The notes: generated by a model not told the origin, from the letters alone. A DNA stretch of 64,000 nucleotides from an uncultured Olleya sp. (GCA_947503885.1 CANNFD010000002.1:372001-436000); one strand, 5' to 3'. Shown: positions 1 to 9,300, counted from the first letter of the stretch. Numbers and translations: made by a program.

Positions 1-13
1 AACAAGTACTAAT

Positions 14-430
14 ATGTCTCAAACCTTTAAAACCATAGCTAAATTTCAGTACTCTGCAGAAGCACAAATAATAAAAGGACGATTAGAGTCTGAAGGCATT
101 CAGGTGTTTTTAAGTGATAATATAACTATAGACACAGATCCATTGGTAAGTAATGCTATTGGCGGAATTAAACTTAAAGTGCTAGCACAAGACGCCATGC
201 AAGCACAACATATTTTAGCGACTATTAACAAGTACTCCATTGACGATGAAGGTAATCCTATACAGTGTCCAAACTGCAATAGTGAAGCGGTCGCAATGTT
301 TTCTACCATTACAGATTTTAAATCCTTTTTTGCTTTTGTTTTTGGGTTTATTTCTGGCACACTACCCTTCTATTCTAAAGATAAATACAGGTGTGATGAT
401 TGTAATACTGAGTTTGATATTAAACAATAA
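14..430 (+). CDS. DUF2007 domain protein with C-terminal zinc ribbon
   Basis: The 138-residue product opens with a DUF2007-like fold (about residues 5-70, pattern F.Y..EA..IKGRLE.EGI..FL.D), a small alpha/beta domain of unknown ligand sometimes called putative signal-transducing domain. Two CxxC pairs follow, CPNC near residue 85 and CDDC near 128, which together look like a treble-clef or zinc-ribbon site split by a hydrophobic stretch (FFAFVFGFISGTLPF) that could be a membrane hairpin. The protein is probably cytoplasmic or membrane-associated; no biochemical role is known. It converges on the MocR gene with only 15 bp between the stops. Confidence 0.8.
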   Translation: MSQTFKTIAKFQYSAEAQIIKGRLESEGIQVFLSDNITIDTDPLVSNAIGGIKLKVLAQDAMQAQHILATINKYSIDDEGNPIQCPNCNSEAVAMFSTITDFKSFFAFVFGFISGTLPFYSKDKYRCDDCNTEFDIKQ

Positions 431-445
431 TCAACTTATTAAAAT

Positions 446-1939
446 TTATGCCTTTACTGCATCAAAAGCAATCCTCAATATTTTAATAATGCTACCTATT
501 TCGGCCTCGTTTAAATGACCAAACCCTAACCTAATCGCGCATATATCTTTATTTTGATACAATATGGTTTTAGGTAAAAATAGGTCATGACTTTTAGCTT
601 TTTCTGCCAATTTAACAAGCGACACTCTAGATTTAAAATTTAACCAAACCGCCAAGCCACCTGTTGGCACTTGCCAGCTTGCATCGTCTGAAAAATATGA
701 GTCTAAACATGCGCATAAATAATCTCGTCTTTGCTTATAAATAGTGATGTTTTTTTTAATTAACCGTTGTATTTCGCCTTCCTCGATAAGCTCTGCTAGG
801 ATTTGTTTTTGGATTAAATCACCTTGCCTATCTAATATTTGCAAATAGTTTTTAGCTTCATTAATAATATTTTCTGGCGCAACGACAAATCCAATTTGAA
901 AACTAGGAAAAAAAGACTGTCCCAAACGTCCTAAATAAATAACAACACCTTGACCATCAGCACTCGCCACAGGCACCATAGCTGAGCCATCAAACTGAAA
1001 GTCATAATCAAAATCGTCTTCTATAATAGCAAAATTATAGGCTTTTGCAAGTCGTAATAGTTTCAATCGTCTTTCTGCTGTTAGCGTTACCGTTGTTGGA
1101 TACTGTCTATGTGCGCAAACATACACACATCTAATACTATCTTTAGTGAAGTTTTTTTCAATAAAATTGACATCAATACCGTGAGCATCTACAGGTATAG
1201 TTATTATGTTAGCACCTACCTGCTGGAAAATCATATTAGACTTATAATGACTTAAGCTACCAACAAGCACAACATCTTTTTCTTTTATTAAAAGCTGCGA
1301 CACTATATACAAACTCATCTCTGTACTTCTTGTACTTACAATGTTATTAGGTTTTATATGAAAGCCCCGCGTTGCATTTAAATAATTACACAACTGCTTA
1401 CTAAAAGTGGTGTAAGAGTGTTGCTGCGGTTGATTCCATTTTGAAATTAACGAAGCCCTTTTCATTGACGCACTGTACCATTTAGAAAATTGGTGTGTTG
1501 GATGTAATCTTAAATCAGGTTGCCCATCGTTAACCACAAACTTACTTACTGAAAACTCTTGGGTAGATGCTAAATTAAAAGAAGATTGAAACGAAAACCC
1601 TGCTATAGTTGGATAAGCTTTTAATTTTTCTAACCCTTGTGCAGACGCTTTTATAGCTGCAGTTTTTTTTTCTGGCATTAATACAAACGTCCCTTTATTA
1701 GCTACAATATCTACCCAACCTTGTGATGCTAGCTCGTCATAAACTGCTACTGCGGTGTTACGATTAATAGATAGTAATGCACTAAATTTTCTGGTTCCTG
1801 GTAAAGCTGTACCTTCTGGTAGGTAACCACGCTGTATAGCATTAATAATTTGTTGTGCTATTTGAATATAAATCGAAGTGCTAGGCGATTTTTTAAAATG
1901 TATTAAGGATTGTAATATGTTATCAACCGGACTACTCAT
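446..1939 (-). CDS. MocR/GntR-type regulator with degenerate aminotransferase domain
   Basis: A 497-residue MocR-family protein: GntR winged helix at about residues 15-85 (IYIQIAQQI, LPGTRKFSALL, NRNTAVAVYDEL), a linker, and a fold-type I aminotransferase-like domain from about 130 to the end. The cofactor site has decayed. The PLP lysine motif, normally YLGSFSKT, reads YLGRLGQS, so glutamine 341 stands where lysine should be (codon CAG at 917-919 read on the minus strand). The phosphate-binding GSQQ-type turn is STEM near 205. The pyridine aspartate (EDD, 307-309) and the late arginine (IRLGF) are kept. I infer that it senses something other than internally bound PLP. It lies head-to-head with a TonB receptor and is its likely regulator. 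Confidence 0.88.
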   Translation of the reverse strand: MSSPVDNILQSLIHFKKSPSTSIYIQIAQQIINAIQRGYLPEGTALPGTRKFSALLSINRNTAVAVYDELASQGWVDIVANKGTFVLMPEKKTAAIKASAQGLEKLKAYPTIAGFSFQSSFNLASTQEFSVSKFVVNDGQPDLRLHPTHQFSKWYSASMKRASLISKWNQPQQHSYTTFSKQLCNYLNATRGFHIKPNNIVSTRSTEMSLYIVSQLLIKEKDVVLVGSLSHYKSNMIFQQVGANIITIPVDAHGIDVNFIEKNFTKDSIRCVYVCAHRQYPTTVTLTAERRLKLLRLAKAYNFAIIEDDFDYDFQFDGSAMVPVASADGQGVVIYLGRLGQSFFPSFQIGFVVAPENIINEAKNYLQILDRQGDLIQKQILAELIEEGEIQRLIKKNITIYKQRRDYLCACLDSYFSDDASWQVPTGGLAVWLNFKSRVSLVKLAEKAKSHDLFLPKTILYQNKDICAIRLGFGHLNEAEIGSIIKILRIAFDAVKA

Positions 1940-1949
1940 TGTTTTAAAA

Positions 1950-1971
1950 CTGGACCACTTTAGTGATCCGG
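1950..1971. promoter_or_regulatory. inverted repeat, candidate MocR operator
   Basis: CTGGACCAC and GTGATCCGG face each other across TTTA; 7 of 9 positions pair as an inverted repeat. It sits in the 79-bp gap between the divergent MocR gene and the TonB receptor gene, just upstream of an AATTTTGC stretch (1981-1988) that may serve as the receptor's -7 element. CTGGAC half-sites are known for some MocR proteins such as TauR. Binding is inferred. Confidence 0.5.
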
Positions 1972-2018
1972 AAAGTTACGAATTTTGCAGCCTTAAAAAA
2001 ACACCAATTTATTTTATT

Positions 2019-3836
2019 ATGAAATTAACGCCTTTATTTATTTTACTTGCATTGTTTGCTATAACCGTGCAGGCACAAGACTTAAAACAACAAGAGCTAG
2101 ATTCGGTAGTAATTACCTCAACTAGAATAGACCTTCCGTTTAAAGCTCATTCTAGAACCATAACTGTTATTTCGTCTTCAGACATAAAAAATAGTGCAGC
2201 AACAAACGTTTCAGATTTACTACAACAAGTTGCCGGTGTAGATATTAGACGTCGTGGTACTGCTGGAAGTCAAGCCGATTTATATATTAGAGGTGGTGGT
2301 TTTGACCAAACCTTATTACTAATTGATGGTATAAAAATGGACGATGCACAAACAGGTCATCATACCATGAATGCTGCGTTACCAATTGAAGTCATTGAGC
2401 GTATCGAGATTATTAAAGGCCCAGCTGCTAGAGTATTTGGTCAAAACGCTTTTACAGGAGCTATAAATATAGTTACAAAAACAAGTTTAAAAAACACGGT
2501 TTCGGCAAATCTAGAAACCGGATCGTTTAACCAACTAAACGGGTCTATTACTGTTGGAACAGAATTAGAAAACTCGTCACATATCATTCATGTTGGAAAA
2601 ATGACGTCGGAAGGCTATCGTAATAATTCAGATTATGACAATTCTAATTATTTATTAAAAAGTACTTTTAATAAAAACGCACAAGCAATAGAAATGATAG
2701 CAACCTTTTCTGACCGTAAATTTGGTGCTGAAAACTTTTACACTACTAACCCAACTTTTAACGAGTATGAAGAGACAAAAAACAGTCTAATAGGTTTTAC
2801 TACCACTTTTAATACCGAAAAATTTAAAATTAAACCTCGTGTGTATTGGAAACGTAACGAAGATTTATTTTTACTAAGACGTGAAGACCCTTCGTTTTTT
2901 AGAAACCTACATATTACAGATAAAATGGGTGCAGAGGTTAATGCATCATACACCTCAGACGCTGGTGTTACTGGTTTTGGTGTTGATATTTCAAAAATTT
3001 ATATAAGAAGTAATAATCTAGGCAATCGTAACCGATTTATGACAAACTTGTTTTTAGAGCACCAATTCAAGCTTTTAGATAACAAACTAGACATAACGCC
3101 AGGTGTGGCAGTTACCTATTTTTCAGATTTTAAATTTCATGCTTTTCCTGGATTAGATATTGGATACACAATTAATAATGACTTGAAAATTTATGGTAAC
3201 ATTGGTTACACTTACAGGATACCAACATATACCGATTTATATTATAATGATTTTAGAACAGCGGGTAATTCAGACTTAAAACCTGAAGAAGCTTTCGCAC
3301 AAGAAATTGGTATTAAATACAATACTAATAAGTTTTCTGGTACAGTAGCATTTTTTAACAGAGATGCAAAAAACTTAATCGATTATCTAAGACCTAATAC
3401 AACAGAAACTATTTATACTGCTGCAAACATTACAGAGGTAAACACTAAAGGTTTTGAGGTAGACGCGTCTTACAACTTTAAAATCAATGATTTTAATCAA
3501 TCATTAGCAATAGGTTATACTTTTTTGGATGATAATATTTTAGATCAAAATAAAGAGTTATCACGCTACTCTTTAAATACTTTAAAACACCATTACACAA
3601 CACGATTAAGCACGCAAATATTTAAAAATATTAGACAAAATATAGTTTATAAACATGCCGAACGTACTACAGGACAAAGCTATAATGTTTGGGATGCCTC
3701 ACTAGTATATACTTTAAAACAACTAGCATTTACAGCTACTGCAAGCAATATTTTTGATGCAGATTATATCGAAACTGGATTTACCCCAATGCCACCTAGC
3801 AATGTACTATTTGGCTTGCGTTATAATTTTAACTAA
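2019..3836 (+). CDS. TonB-dependent outer-membrane receptor (BtuB-like)
   Basis: The product is a 605-residue outer-membrane receptor that imports a scarce ligand using TonB energy. A signal peptide (MKLTPLFILLALFAITVQAQ) is followed by a short TonB-box-like stretch (ELDSVVIT), a plug domain at about residues 30-150 (VSDLLQQVAGVDIRRRG, LYIRGGGFDQTLLLIDGIK) and a beta barrel ending in aromatic FGLRYNFN. Size and plug resemble BtuB and small iron-chelate receptors rather than SusC, and there is no N-terminal carboxypeptidase-like domain. An upstream in-frame start at 1878 would run into the MocR gene and bury the signal peptide, so 2019 is chosen. The ligand is unknown; control by the divergent MocR gene is inferred. 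Confidence 0.9.
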   Translation: MKLTPLFILLALFAITVQAQDLKQQELDSVVITSTRIDLPFKAHSRTITVISSSDIKNSAATNVSDLLQQVAGVDIRRRGTAGSQADLYIRGGGFDQTLLLIDGIKMDDAQTGHHTMNAALPIEVIERIEIIKGPAARVFGQNAFTGAINIVTKTSLKNTVSANLETGSFNQLNGSITVGTELENSSHIIHVGKMTSEGYRNNSDYDNSNYLLKSTFNKNAQAIEMIATFSDRKFGAENFYTTNPTFNEYEETKNSLIGFTTTFNTEKFKIKPRVYWKRNEDLFLLRREDPSFFRNLHITDKMGAEVNASYTSDAGVTGFGVDISKIYIRSNNLGNRNRFMTNLFLEHQFKLLDNKLDITPGVAVTYFSDFKFHAFPGLDIGYTINNDLKIYGNIGYTYRIPTYTDLYYNDFRTAGNSDLKPEEAFAQEIGIKYNTNKFSGTVAFFNRDAKNLIDYLRPNTTETIYTAANITEVNTKGFEVDASYNFKINDFNQSLAIGYTFLDDNILDQNKELSRYSLNTLKHHYTTRLSTQIFKNIRQNIVYKHAERTTGQSYNVWDASLVYTLKQLAFTATASNIFDADYIETGFTPMPPSNVLFGLRYNFN

Positions 3837-3878
3837 AGTGAAATAAAAACAATAACAGTCTATTTGGTAACGTTTTAT

Positions 3879-3886
3879 TAACTTTG
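3879..3886 (+). promoter_or_regulatory. -7 element TAACTTTG of the cupin gene
   Basis: An exact match to the Bacteroidota -7 consensus TAnnTTTG. The possible TTG start at 3884 falls inside it and so would not be transcribed; transcription should begin near 3892. No convincing -33 TTTG at the usual spacing is seen. Confidence 0.5.
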
Positions 3887-3904
3887 AAGCTTAAATTTAA
3901 AAAT

Positions 3905-4765
3905 TTGAGTTTAAACCTTCAAGACATACCAAGAGTAAAAACTATAACCAAGCAGGAGTTTTTAAAAGATTATTTTAAACCTCAAAAACCAGTAGTTATA
4001 GAGCAGTTTATACAGGATTGGCCCGCATATACTAAATGGAATTTAGATTATATGAAGACCATTGCTGGTAATAAAACAGTCCCTTTATACGACGACAGAC
4101 CTGTTGATCATAAAGACGGGTTTAACGAGCCACACGCTAAAATGAAAATGAGTGATTATGTAGATTTACTTAAACGTGAGCCTACAAAATTTAGAATATT
4201 TCTTTGGAATATTTTAAAAGAAGTCCCTCAGCTTCAAAAGGATTTTACATTTCCAGATTTTGGTTTACGCCTAATGAAAGGCTTGCCAATGCTGTTTTTT
4301 GGTGGTCGTGACAGTTATACCTTTATGCATTATGACATAGACTTGGCTAATATTTTTCATTTTCATTTTGATGGTAAAAAACAAATAATTTTATTCGATC
4401 AAAAACAGAATAAGTACTTATACAAAGTCCCACATGCTTTAATAACACGAGAGGATATTGATTTTTCAAATCCAGATTTTAATAAATGGCCAGCACTAAA
4501 AAACGCTAAGGGCTGGCAATGTCAATTAAATCATGGAGAAGTATTATATATGCCAGAAGGCTATTGGCATTATATGCGCTATATTACTCCAGGTTTTTCT
4601 ATGAGTCTGCGTGCAATTGCAAGACGACCAAAAAATTTAAGTAAAGCTTTATATAATGTCTTTATAATGCGTAATTTTGACAACTTGATGCGACGTATTA
4701 AAGGTCAAAAATGGATCGAATGGAAAAACAAAAAAGCCATAATTAATACTAACAAAAACTTATAA
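3905..4765 (+). CDS. cupin-like (JmjC-type) domain protein
   Basis: A cupin_8/JmjC-like protein, the fold of Fe(II)/2-oxoglutarate hydroxylases. The motif MHYDID gives the HxD metal pair, and the later WHYM gives the distal histidine, so the metal site looks intact. The N-terminal PVVIEQFIQDWPAY and the FHFHFDGKKQ segment are typical of the family. Substrate is unknown; protein or small-molecule hydroxylation is possible. No ATG precedes the conserved part. TTG at 3905 (product MSLNLQDIPRV) is chosen because TTG at 3884 lies within the -7 element. The outer-membrane barrel gene follows 16 bp after the stop and is probably cotranscribed. Confidence 0.82.
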   Translation: MSLNLQDIPRVKTITKQEFLKDYFKPQKPVVIEQFIQDWPAYTKWNLDYMKTIAGNKTVPLYDDRPVDHKDGFNEPHAKMKMSDYVDLLKREPTKFRIFLWNILKEVPQLQKDFTFPDFGLRLMKGLPMLFFGGRDSYTFMHYDIDLANIFHFHFDGKKQIILFDQKQNKYLYKVPHALITREDIDFSNPDFNKWPALKNAKGWQCQLNHGEVLYMPEGYWHYMRYITPGFSMSLRAIARRPKNLSKALYNVFIMRNFDNLMRRIKGQKWIEWKNKKAIINTNKNL

Positions 4766-4781
4766 AACAAATACATTTAAG

Positions 4782-5276
4782 ATGAAAAAAGGATTACTAT
4801 TAATAGTATTATTACTAACATTAGGATTAGTAAACGCGCAATCTTTTGAAGGTAAAGGCGATCAAAAACTTCAGATTGGTGCTAATTTTCAAGACAACGT
4901 TAACGGTATCACTGTAACTTACGATTATGGTCTAGGCGAAAACATATCGGTAGGTCTTGTTACTGGATACGCTTTAAACCTAAATAATGGTTTAGATGCT
5001 AATTTTGAAGATCGTGTAGAAATTGAAACACGTTTTAACGCCAACCTAGGTAACGTTTTAAACATAAGCGACAATTTTGATGTATATCCTGGGATTAGCT
5101 TAAGTTTAAAAAACTTTGGTGGTCACTTAGGGATGCGTTACTTTTTTTCTAGCGGTTTTGGAATCTTCTCAGAGTTTGGGACAACATTTGCTAAATACAA
5201 CTCTGATGTGTTAACTCCTGCAGAAAAAATACATAATCAGTTTACTGTAAATATTGGTGCTGTGTTTAACTTATAG
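4782..5276 (+). CDS. small outer-membrane beta-barrel protein (DUF6646-like)
   Basis: The 164-residue product has a clear signal peptide ending at VNAQ (residue 20), then alternating hydrophobic strands and a final NIGAVFNL strand with terminal aromatic-type ending, as expected for an outer-membrane beta barrel of about eight strands. It resembles a small flavobacterial family of unknown function (DUF6646, by recollection). It shares the transcript of the preceding cupin gene and is followed at once by a strong terminator. Confidence 0.75.
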   Translation: MKKGLLLIVLLLTLGLVNAQSFEGKGDQKLQIGANFQDNVNGITVTYDYGLGENISVGLVTGYALNLNNGLDANFEDRVEIETRFNANLGNVLNISDNFDVYPGISLSLKNFGGHLGMRYFFSSGFGIFSEFGTTFAKYNSDVLTPAEKIHNQFTVNIGAVFNL

Positions 5277-5293
5277 TAGTCAATTATTAGACT

Positions 5294-5333
5294 AAAAAAA
5301 GCCTTTCAATTTTAAATTGAAAGGCTTTTTTTT
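5294..5333. terminator. bidirectional rho-independent terminator
   Basis: A long perfect stem, AAAGCCTTTCAATTT pairing with AAATTGAAAGGCTTT, flanked by A-run on the left and T-run on the right. It serves the barrel gene on the plus strand and recX on the minus strand, whose stop codon is 4 bp away. Confidence 0.88.
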
Positions 5334-5336
5334 ATG

Positions 5337-5813
5337 TTATTGTATCAGCTCATTTGCTTTATCATAAACTAAATAATTTTCCCAACCTCGGTACAATAAA
5401 TAGTCTATAAGCTTCTTTTTTTTCTTATACTTATCCATTTCTTTTAAAGATTCTGCCTTTTTTTCGGCTAAATCATTAAAAACTCCGATATACTCATCTT
5501 CATCTATTTCACTAAGTGCTTGATTTATATTAAATTTGGATAGGTCTTTTCGTTTAAGTTCAATTGCGATTCGACGTTTACCCCATTTTTTTATTCTGAA
5601 CTTACCTCTGGCATATGTATTGGCAAAACGTTCTTCATTAAGAAAGTTGTGCTCCAAAAGATGAACTATAATAATATCTGCAGCCTCAGGTATCATATTC
5701 ATACTTTTAAGTTTTTGTCTCACCTCTTGGTGGCAGCGTTCTTGATATGCACAATAGTGTTCTAGCTTTTTAGTAGCTTCCTCTATTGTGTGTGATTCTT
5801 GCTTTTGATACAT
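5337..5813 (-). CDS. recX: regulatory protein RecX
   Basis: A 158-residue RecX, the small all-helical modulator that binds RecA filaments and blocks their activity. The three tandem three-helix repeats are visible: AYQERCHQEVRQKL, the central FLNEERFANTYARGKFRIKKWGKRRI hallmark, and the closing LIDYLLYRGW. Length is normal. recA is not nearby, so it is a free-standing gene. A TATTTTTG -7 match lies only a few bases upstream of the ATG on the minus strand. Confidence 0.92.
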   Translation of the reverse strand: MYQKQESHTIEEATKKLEHYCAYQERCHQEVRQKLKSMNMIPEAADIIIVHLLEHNFLNEERFANTYARGKFRIKKWGKRRIAIELKRKDLSKFNINQALSEIDEDEYIGVFNDLAEKKAESLKEMDKYKKKKKLIDYLLYRGWENYLVYDKANELIQ

Positions 5814-5817
5814 AAAC

Positions 5818-5825
5818 CAAAAATA
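5818..5825 (-). promoter_or_regulatory. possible -7 element of recX
   Basis: On the minus strand this reads TATTTTTG, matching TAnnTTTG, but it ends 4 bp before the ATG, which would make the mRNA nearly leaderless. Weak support. Confidence 0.3.
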
Positions 5826-5858
5826 CGCTATTAATTAATATTTTAAACCGCCCTCAAA

Positions 5859-8800
5859 ATGAAACATATAAAATTACTTTTTTTACTGCTATTAACAAGT
5901 AGTATAAGCATAGGTCAAACAATTTACAACGAATCCTTTGACAACGATTTAAATAAAGGCGCTGTCTATAACACTAGTACTGCCTCAACAGATATTGATG
6001 TCTCTGGGGTAAACTGGACTATTGATGTCTCTGGAACTAACTTTGATAGTAATGGAGATAGATTTCAAGTCGTTAATAATGCTAATAGATATCTAGAAGG
6101 TAGAGATTTAGATGGTCCCGCTATTTGGTATTCTCCGGTTATAAATATTAATGGATTTACAGGTGTTGAGTTTACACTTGAAGCTTCAGAGAATCAGCCT
6201 ACAAATAACCAATTCAACCCAGCAGATACATTTACAACAGAGTATAGACTAGATGGTGGAGCATGGACCTTTCCAAATGTAAATGGCACCTTAAGTGACG
6301 ACCTTCCAACAACTACATTAGTTGAACAAAACATACCATTTACTGGAACTACTTTAGAAATAAGAGTAACAATGAATAATAACGCAAATAACGAGCGTTA
6401 TAGATTAGATAATATTTTGGTAACAGGTACTGCACCTACTACACCCACAATAACAGTAAACCCAAGTACTTATTTAGTATCTGGATTAAGTTATGTAGAA
6501 GGTAATGTATCTTTACTTCCCGAAACATTTACAGTTCAAGGCTCAGCGCTTACAAACGATATTATTATTACTGCTCCTTCAAGTTTTGAAATTGCAACTA
6601 CCGCAAACGGTCCTTACTCAAGCTCAATAACTTTAGCACAAGCCTCTGGCGTTGTAAATTTAACAACCATATACACCAAGCTTACATATGGATTAACTGT
6701 TGGTAATTATAATGAAAACATTGATTTAAGCAGTACAGGCGCTACTACTGTCTTAGTAAATGCTATAGGCGATGTACTACCTTATACAGCACCAACTGAT
6801 TGTAATGAATTATTTATATCTGAATATCATGAAGCTGGCCCAGGGACACCAGACGAGCAATATATTGAGCTTTACAACCCATCAAGTAGTCCAATTAGTC
6901 TTGATAATTATCAACTTGCTAGATTTAGAAACGGTCGTGTCAACCATAGACCAGACATACGTACCTTACCTTCAGGTCAAACAATTGCACCATATTCCAC
7001 TTATATAATAGCTAGAAACAACTCTGAACTTTGCAACAATGGGACTGCAGATTATTGTATTACTTCAGCAACAATAAATTTTGATGGAAATGACGTTATG
7101 GCACTTCAAAATTCTGATGGTGCTAATATAGATGTTGTTGGAGTATTAAACGTAAATAATACTTTTGGGCAAAATGTAGATTTAGTTAGAGACCAAACAG
7201 TACAGGCACCCAATACAACTTATACAGTTACAGAATGGACAAGTGTAAGCTCTAATAACATTACAAAACTAGGCTCTCATATAAATGATTGTTCTTGCAC
7301 AGGAGCAATTGTAACTTGGGATGGTTCTAACTGGTCAAATGGTACTGGACCTGACGCTACAACACCTGCAGAAATTAATGGCTTATACAACATAGGGGTT
7401 GGTACAGCTACAAGTTTTACAGCATGTAGCCTAACAATAAACGCAAATGTGATTATTGCAGCAAATACTTATATTGAAGTAGAAAACAATATTACCAATA
7501 ATGCTAAGGTTATTATACAAGACCAAGGATCATTTGTTCAAAACAATGAATCTTCAATATTTATAAATAATTCCACTGAAACCTATCCAGTAGAAGTTAT
7601 AAAACGTACAGCACCATTAGTAGCTTGGTACGAATACACCTATTGGGGCTCTCCATTAGTCGATGCTCTGATTGAAGATTTAGTACCTAACACAGCTAAC
7701 AACAGAAAGTTTATATTTAATGGTGCTAATTTTAATGACAATCAAGCTGAAGACCCTGGTAACAATAACACATTTACAGTAGGACAAGACGATATTGACG
7801 ATGATGGAGATGACTGGCAATACACCTCTGGCGTAATGACACCAGGTGTTGGGTACGCAACTACGATGGCGCCAATAGATCTAGCTGGTCCAGGAGCAAC
7901 AGGAGGAATAAACTTAACTTTTTATGGCTCTGCTGCAAATTCTGGAAAAATCGTTGTTCCAATTACCAGAAATGATAATTTTACAGTAGATAATAATTGG
8001 CAGTTTATTGGTAACCCGTATCCTTCCGCGATAGATGCTAACGCCTTTTTTACTGAAAACACAATCTTAAACACAGTCGATCCAGGAGCTATTGATGGCG
8101 CAATATATTTTTGGTCACAAGCTACACCGCCTAACGCTACTACTATTGGTAATCAACAAATTAATTTTAGTGTTAACGATTATGCTATAATAAATTTTAG
8201 TGCAAATATAGCAGGAGAACGGTATGCTCCAAATGGGTACATACCTTCAGGACAAGGTTTTTTTGTTAATTATTCTGATACTTTTGGAAGTGCAACCGGA
8301 ACTGTAACTTTTAGCAATAGTATGCGTGTAACAGGAAATAACGATCAGTTTTTCAGATCAGACAACTCTACTCTTAGTGAAAAATTATGGCTAAATCTAA
8401 CTACAGACAATGGTGTGTTTAGTCAAATAGCTATTGCCTACATTGATGGCGCAACTAATAATGATGATGGACCATCTTTTGACGCCAGACGATTTTACAG
8501 TGGTGGCTCTGCAATGCTTGTGTCTTTTGCAGAAAATAGCACAACACCATTAGCAATACAAGGTAAACAAACAAATACTTTAGATTATACTGAGGTTATC
8601 CCGTTAGGTCTAAAAACGGGTATTACATCACCTACCATATACACCATCTCAATTGACCAATTACAAGGTGATTTTTTATCAAACAATGCAATCTACCTAA
8701 AGGATAATCTAACCAATACTTATCAAGATTTATCAGTTGCTGATTATTCATTTACTTCAGATGTAGGTGAATTTAATAACCGATTTGAAGTCGTATTTAC

Positions 8801-9077
8801 TCAGCCAAGTTTATCTATAAGCGAGCAACTTTTAACCTCTAATAGTTTGTCAATAATTGAAAATGAAAATGACCAAGTAACATTTAAATTAACTAGTGAT
8901 ATTTTAACTATTAAAAATATTAAAATATATGACGTATTAGGAAGATTATTGTACGACTTAAAAACTCAAAACAAAATAGAAACTTTTAATCTATCATCCC
9001 TTAGCAAAACTACTTATATAGCTCAAGTTGAACTAAGTAACGGGATAGTAATTAGCAAAAAAGCTATAAAAAAATAG
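5859..9077 (+). CDS. T9SS type A cargo protein with lamin-tail domain
   Basis: A 1072-residue secreted protein. A signal peptide (residues 1-19, ending SIGQ) leads to a jelly-roll-like N-terminal region with FxLDNILVTG (20-195), a beta-rich module starting ITVNPST (200-305), a lamin-tail domain (about 310-475: LFISEYHEA, YIELYNPSS, LDNYQLARF), a long region shared with the next gene (485-990, containing VEVENNITNNAKVIIQDQGSF and IGNPYPSAID) and a C-terminal sorting domain (about 995-1072: IKIYDVLGRLLYDL, TYIAQVELSNG, ISKKAIKK). The sorting domain predicts export by T9SS and cleavage at the surface. No catalytic motif is seen; adhesion or matrix function is possible. Confidence 0.88.
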   Translation: MKHIKLLFLLLLTSSISIGQTIYNESFDNDLNKGAVYNTSTASTDIDVSGVNWTIDVSGTNFDSNGDRFQVVNNANRYLEGRDLDGPAIWYSPVININGFTGVEFTLEASENQPTNNQFNPADTFTTEYRLDGGAWTFPNVNGTLSDDLPTTTLVEQNIPFTGTTLEIRVTMNNNANNERYRLDNILVTGTAPTTPTITVNPSTYLVSGLSYVEGNVSLLPETFTVQGSALTNDIIITAPSSFEIATTANGPYSSSITLAQASGVVNLTTIYTKLTYGLTVGNYNENIDLSSTGATTVLVNAIGDVLPYTAPTDCNELFISEYHEAGPGTPDEQYIELYNPSSSPISLDNYQLARFRNGRVNHRPDIRTLPSGQTIAPYSTYIIARNNSELCNNGTADYCITSATINFDGNDVMALQNSDGANIDVVGVLNVNNTFGQNVDLVRDQTVQAPNTTYTVTEWTSVSSNNITKLGSHINDCSCTGAIVTWDGSNWSNGTGPDATTPAEINGLYNIGVGTATSFTACSLTINANVIIAANTYIEVENNITNNAKVIIQDQGSFVQNNESSIFINNSTETYPVEVIKRTAPLVAWYEYTYWGSPLVDALIEDLVPNTANNRKFIFNGANFNDNQAEDPGNNNTFTVGQDDIDDDGDDWQYTSGVMTPGVGYATTMAPIDLAGPGATGGINLTFYGSAANSGKIVVPITRNDNFTVDNNWQFIGNPYPSAIDANAFFTENTILNTVDPGAIDGAIYFWSQATPPNATTIGNQQINFSVNDYAIINFSANIAGERYAPNGYIPSGQGFFVNYSDTFGSATGTVTFSNSMRVTGNNDQFFRSDNSTLSEKLWLNLTTDNGVFSQIAIAYIDGATNNDDGPSFDARRFYSGGSAMLVSFAENSTTPLAIQGKQTNTLDYTEVIPLGLKTGITSPTIYTISIDQLQGDFLSNNAIYLKDNLTNTYQDLSVADYSFTSDVGEFNNRFEVVFTQPSLSISEQLLTSNSLSIIENENDQVTFKLTSDILTIKNIKIYDVLGRLLYDLKTQNKIETFNLSSLSKTTYIAQVELSNGIVISKKAIKK

Positions 9078-9100
9078 AATAATAACTAATTTTTTAATAA

Positions 9101-9135
9101 AAAAAAGGTCAAATCTTAAATGTTTTGACCTTTTT
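9101..9135 (+). terminator. rho-independent terminator
   Basis: AAAAAGGTCAAA and TTTTGACCTTTTT pair around a short loop, ending in T5. It separates the two T9SS cargo genes, so the second needs its own promoter within 9136-9300; no clear TAnnTTTG is seen there. Confidence 0.8.
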
Positions 9136-9300
9136 CGCTTGTTAAAAGCTTGAAAATCAGAATTTTACAATAGCATTTGTGCTTTTTCGATTAAAAGCAT
9201 CTTTTTATCGGTAATTTAAACTATTTTTAACACTGCATTCTTACAATTATTTGATAGTATGCTACGAAACTTATTGCTCCCTTAACTTCAATTTGTTATT

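Noticed and set aside
1878-2018. Upstream extension of the first TonB receptor frame
   Set aside because: It overlaps the divergent MocR gene and its operator, and would put 47 residues before a perfect signal peptide.
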